The notes below the pieces were generated by a model, which ran no database searches, had not been told where the DNA came from, and was given only the letters and a program-made list of their open reading frames with translations. Position numbers and translations under genes: made by a program. From a virus, in IMG/VR virus record IMGVR_UViG_3300020171_000148, positions 1-20,716 of that record: a stretch of DNA of 20,716 nt; one strand, 5' to 3'. Shown here piece by piece: positions 18,759 through 20,716 of this stretch. How positions within the stretch are numbered: the stretch's first letter is position 1; every line of letters begins with the position of its first letter.

Positions 18759-19832
18759 TTACACTACGTTATCAACCATTCTGAAAGCTACGCCATTATC
18801 GTCCAGCAAAGCCCTGAAAGTTATGGGGACTATGGTTTTCACCCCTTTCCTGTAGGACATACTGACAGTTCCGGATGAGATGACTTTCGGGAAGTGGAAA
18901 GCTCGTAACTTACCGTCTGGTGTAATTCCCTCGATTTTGATGTTCGACTTCTTATTTCTACCACCACCGAGCGTGATGATATTTCCGGCTAACGAAGCTC
19001 CTGCCATAGCATTATTGATATTCGTTAAGGAACTTTCCGCCATATTACAAGTGACTGAAACCCCCTCTTTGGTGATGACATTATCTACTGGAAAAGTCTC
19101 TTCTTCGACTTCAATATCTGCCTGATCTACTGAGTATTCCATAGTTACACCGTCTTCGGTATAACCAACTTCCTCAAAAGGAGAACTCAAAGACATGGCA
19201 GGTGCGGTTCCTCCGGGTTCTACTGTGTAGGTCACACCCATAATTTTCACGGTGTCGACATAAGCAGTCCTGGCAGATGTTGCTTCCCAAAGCTCAAGCC
19301 GGACTCTGGTTAAAATCCAATCTTCAGGAGCACAAGCACCCCCATCCAGTGCCGAGATAGCAGCTTCGATAGCATTACCTGCTGTAGCTAATCCCCACAC
19401 AAAGAATGGAGTATCAAGTTCAGTACGTCCGCCATAACCATAAGTTAAATCGGCGGGAACCAGTGTTTCTTGAGTCCATATATCAGTACCCAAGTGAGCC
19501 TGCATGGGAACGGCTGTAATTTCAGCCCATGCGGTACTATTCGGATCTTCAAATCTGAACTCCATCTGGATAAAGTTCGCAGTTACAACCGAGCATTTAT
19601 GCCAGAAGCTGTTGTTAGCTATGCCCGCTGTCCACAATGTCATGGTCGTACCAGCCGGAGGGATAATTTCAAGATGTGTACTCCCATCATTCCCTGACCC
19701 GTCTTTATAGAGTTTGACTGAGTAATCCCCGAGATGATACTGTGTGCTTGACCACTCTGCTATTGCATCATTGGGTTGACGAACATAAAGAGTGGCCACC
19801 CCTGTTAGTATATTTGCGATTGTTTTTGCCAT
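18759..19832 (-). CDS. Major tail protein with large N-terminal insertion domain
   Basis: 357 residues, about twice the usual siphovirus tail tube protein. The first residues (KTIANILTGVATLYVR) and the C-terminal half from about 200 (EEVGYTEDGVTMEYSV, then FPVDNVITKEGVSVTCNMAE, NINNAMAGAS, MSYRKGVKTIVPITFRAL) match tail tube proteins. In between (about 20-195) lies an extra beta-rich domain with many Trp/Phe (LWTAGIANNSFWHKCSVV) like a carbohydrate-binding or jelly-roll domain. Each of the many tube subunits would then display this domain. GAGGAAATT precedes the ATG. Confidence 0.75.
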   Translation of the reverse strand: MAKTIANILTGVATLYVRQPNDAIAEWSSTQYHLGDYSVKLYKDGSGNDGSTHLEIIPPAGTTMTLWTAGIANNSFWHKCSVVTANFIQMEFRFEDPNSTAWAEITAVPMQAHLGTDIWTQETLVPADLTYGYGGRTELDTPFFVWGLATAGNAIEAAISALDGGACAPEDWILTRVRLELWEATSARTAYVDTVKIMGVTYTVEPGGTAPAMSLSSPFEEVGYTEDGVTMEYSVDQADIEVEEETFPVDNVITKEGVSVTCNMAESSLTNINNAMAGASLAGNIITLGGGRNKKSNIKIEGITPDGKLRAFHFPKVISSGTVSMSYRKGVKTIVPITFRALLDDNGVAFRMVDNVV

Positions 19833-19841
19833 AATTTCCTC

Positions 19842-20291
19842 CTACCTAAACATAAATTTGAAAAAGGTTAATACTCTGAATCTGCCCGGAATATCTGTAT
19901 CTACCAAATCCTGCCCCTGTACTTCCTCAATAGCCGATAAAATCACATACGGAGTACCTCCAATTGTTACTGAAATGTTTTGTATACCCTGTAAACTATC
20001 ATATAAAGCCCGGTATATTCTCCTAGCTATTATGTTCCCCAATTCTGTGGCTGATGATTTTGCCCAGCAGTCGAATTGAATGCTAGGTTCCGGCATATCC
20101 GGAATGTAAGGCGTAGAAGTCCCGCCCCTGGTAAAGAATGTAATGTTGGGCAAAGCGGCGTTCTCAGGCGCACGAGGACAATAGATTCTAGTCACAGTTC
20201 CAGTCTTTACTAATGCCAATAAGGGATTAGTCGCAGGAGAAGCGGTAGTTAGATATTTATAAATAACTGCATTGGTATCCGGTAAACTCAT
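19842..20291 (-). CDS. Tail terminator/completion-type protein (DUF3168-like)
   Basis: 149 residues, between an HK97-gp10-like gene and the major tail protein, the usual place of the tail terminator. IYKYLTTASPATNPLLALV at the start, FTRGGTSTPYIP, IQFDCWAKSSATELGNIIARRIYRALY and the final strand RFRVLTFFKFMF fit the small alpha/beta proteins that cap the tail tube. Preceded by GAGGTAATTT. Called from position and pattern. Confidence 0.65.
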   Translation of the reverse strand: MSLPDTNAVIYKYLTTASPATNPLLALVKTGTVTRIYCPRAPENAALPNITFFTRGGTSTPYIPDMPEPSIQFDCWAKSSATELGNIIARRIYRALYDSLQGIQNISVTIGGTPYVILSAIEEVQGQDLVDTDIPGRFRVLTFFKFMFR

Positions 20292-20333
20292 AAATTACCT
20301 CAAAAATATTTATTGAAAGTCTCGTAAAAACAC

Positions 20334-20362
20334 TTGACATTTGATGATATTTGTTTTATAAT
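20334..20362 (+). promoter_or_regulatory. Consensus sigma70-type promoter of a lone plus-strand gene
   Basis: Exact TTGACA (20334-20339), a 17-bp spacer and exact TATAAT (20357-20362). The ATG at 20369 begins six bases after the -10 box, i.e. at the expected transcription start, and no Shine-Dalgarno site lies between. A host-recognised promoter independent of phage timing is likely. Confidence 0.8.
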
Positions 20363-20368
20363 AAGATT

Positions 20369-20548
20369 ATGAAAGTTTATTACGAATTACGCAAGACTAA
20401 TATTAAGAATTTTTCTATTGATTACCGTGTAATTAAAAAAGATGATTATTTCATCAGCCAATTCAAACTTCTAGGTGATAACCGATGGGCAAGACTTTAT
20501 TCACATATTTCCCTGGAAAGTGCAATTAGAAGAATTAACGAACCTTAA
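20369..20548 (+). CDS. Moron-like small protein, leaderless gene
   Basis: 59 residues from ATG 20369 (an in-frame TTG at 20351 lies within the promoter). Basic, with strands YYELRKTNIKNFSIDYRVIK and QFKLLGDNRWARLY followed by a short helix. No family is recognised. It is the only plus-strand gene in the late region, has its own promoter, and its stop codon overlaps the stop of the convergent HK97-gp10-like gene (TTAA). Such isolated promoter-gene units in late regions are often lysogeny-expressed morons affecting the host, for example exclusion of other phages; that is inference. Confidence 0.65.
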   Translation: MKVYYELRKTNIKNFSIDYRVIKKDDYFISQFKLLGDNRWARLYSHISLESAIRRINEP

Positions 20549-20716
20549 TCGCATTTCAGATATTCCTTAACTTTATTGGCATACTTTTCTTGAGTGAAAT
20601 TCATATCTAAGGCTGGCTTGAAATAGGGTCTAGCAGGCATTTTAGAAGTTCCAGTTTCAAGATAACCGCCATAACCTGAAGTTGAGTAAACAGCCCCCTC
20701 AATCCTGTTATCATCT
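20545..20716 (-). CDS. HK97-gp10-like head-tail protein (C-terminal part, cut by window edge)
   Basis: An open frame from the right edge to TAA at 20547-20545, about 56 residues. GYGGYLETGTSKMPARPYFK followed by PALD is the signature end of the HK97 gp10 family, a head-tail joining/neck component. The gene's start lies outside the window. It is followed on the minus strand by the tail terminator-like gene, in the standard order. Confidence 0.8.
   Translation of the reverse strand, partial: DDNRIEGAVYSTSGYGGYLETGTSKMPARPYFKPALDMNFTQEKYANKVKEYLKCD

Noticed and set aside
20351-20368. TTG start at 20351 for the lone plus-strand gene
   Set aside because: It would lie upstream of and within the -10 box of the consensus promoter and could not be in the transcript.

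Overview
The window reads as about 20.7 kb of a tailed-phage (siphovirus) genome or a prophage of the same type. The evidence is densely packed small genes with start/stop overlaps, a run of recognisable tail genes, several HNH homing-type endonucleases, and many small phage-only families (YopX-like, DUF1064-like, DUF4406-like, ASCH). The sequence is AT-rich, with purine-rich Shine-Dalgarno sites and two near-consensus sigma70-type promoters. This suggests a low-GC bacterial host, but I cannot name it.

Layout. Positions 1-12193 are all plus strand: an early/middle region of small, mostly uncharacterised genes. It also holds a RecA/DnaB-like ATPase with a repeat cluster just upstream, a C5 cytosine methyltransferase entangled with an HNH gene, a DUF1064-type nuclease, a small PanD (aspartate 1-decarboxylase)-like protein, a calcineurin-type phosphoesterase, a small HExxH metalloprotein and a primase-like zinc finger. 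About 900 bp near the left end (1995-2912) is mostly non-coding. It has tRNA-like arms, several long complementary segments, an 84-bp near-perfect direct repeat and an HNH gene sitting inside a tRNA-like shell. This is the least explained part of the window.

Plus- and minus-strand transcription meet at 12184-12281, where two hairpins form a terminator pair. From 12224 to the right edge the strand is minus, apart from one gene. Read right to left it is a standard siphovirus late region: HK97-gp10-like protein (cut by the window edge), tail terminator-like protein, long major tail protein, tail assembly chaperone with a programmed -1 frameshift (slippery T_TTT_TTC), tape measure protein, tail hub/baseplate protein, two tail-tip proteins, then small membrane proteins that look like holin and XhlA. 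No endolysin is visible. One small plus-strand gene (20369-20548), with its own consensus promoter, sits inside the late region like a moron gene.

The strongest leads are: (1) the structured non-coding locus at 2022-2890; (2) a phage PanD-like protein that keeps the Gly-Ser self-cleavage site; (3) two strong promoters that place their start codons at the predicted transcription start, implying leaderless mRNAs; (4) the HNH/methyltransferase overlap flanked by a 15-bp direct repeat; (5) a repeated gene-end module that carries the next gene's Shine-Dalgarno site. All functions come from reading motifs by eye; no database search was run.
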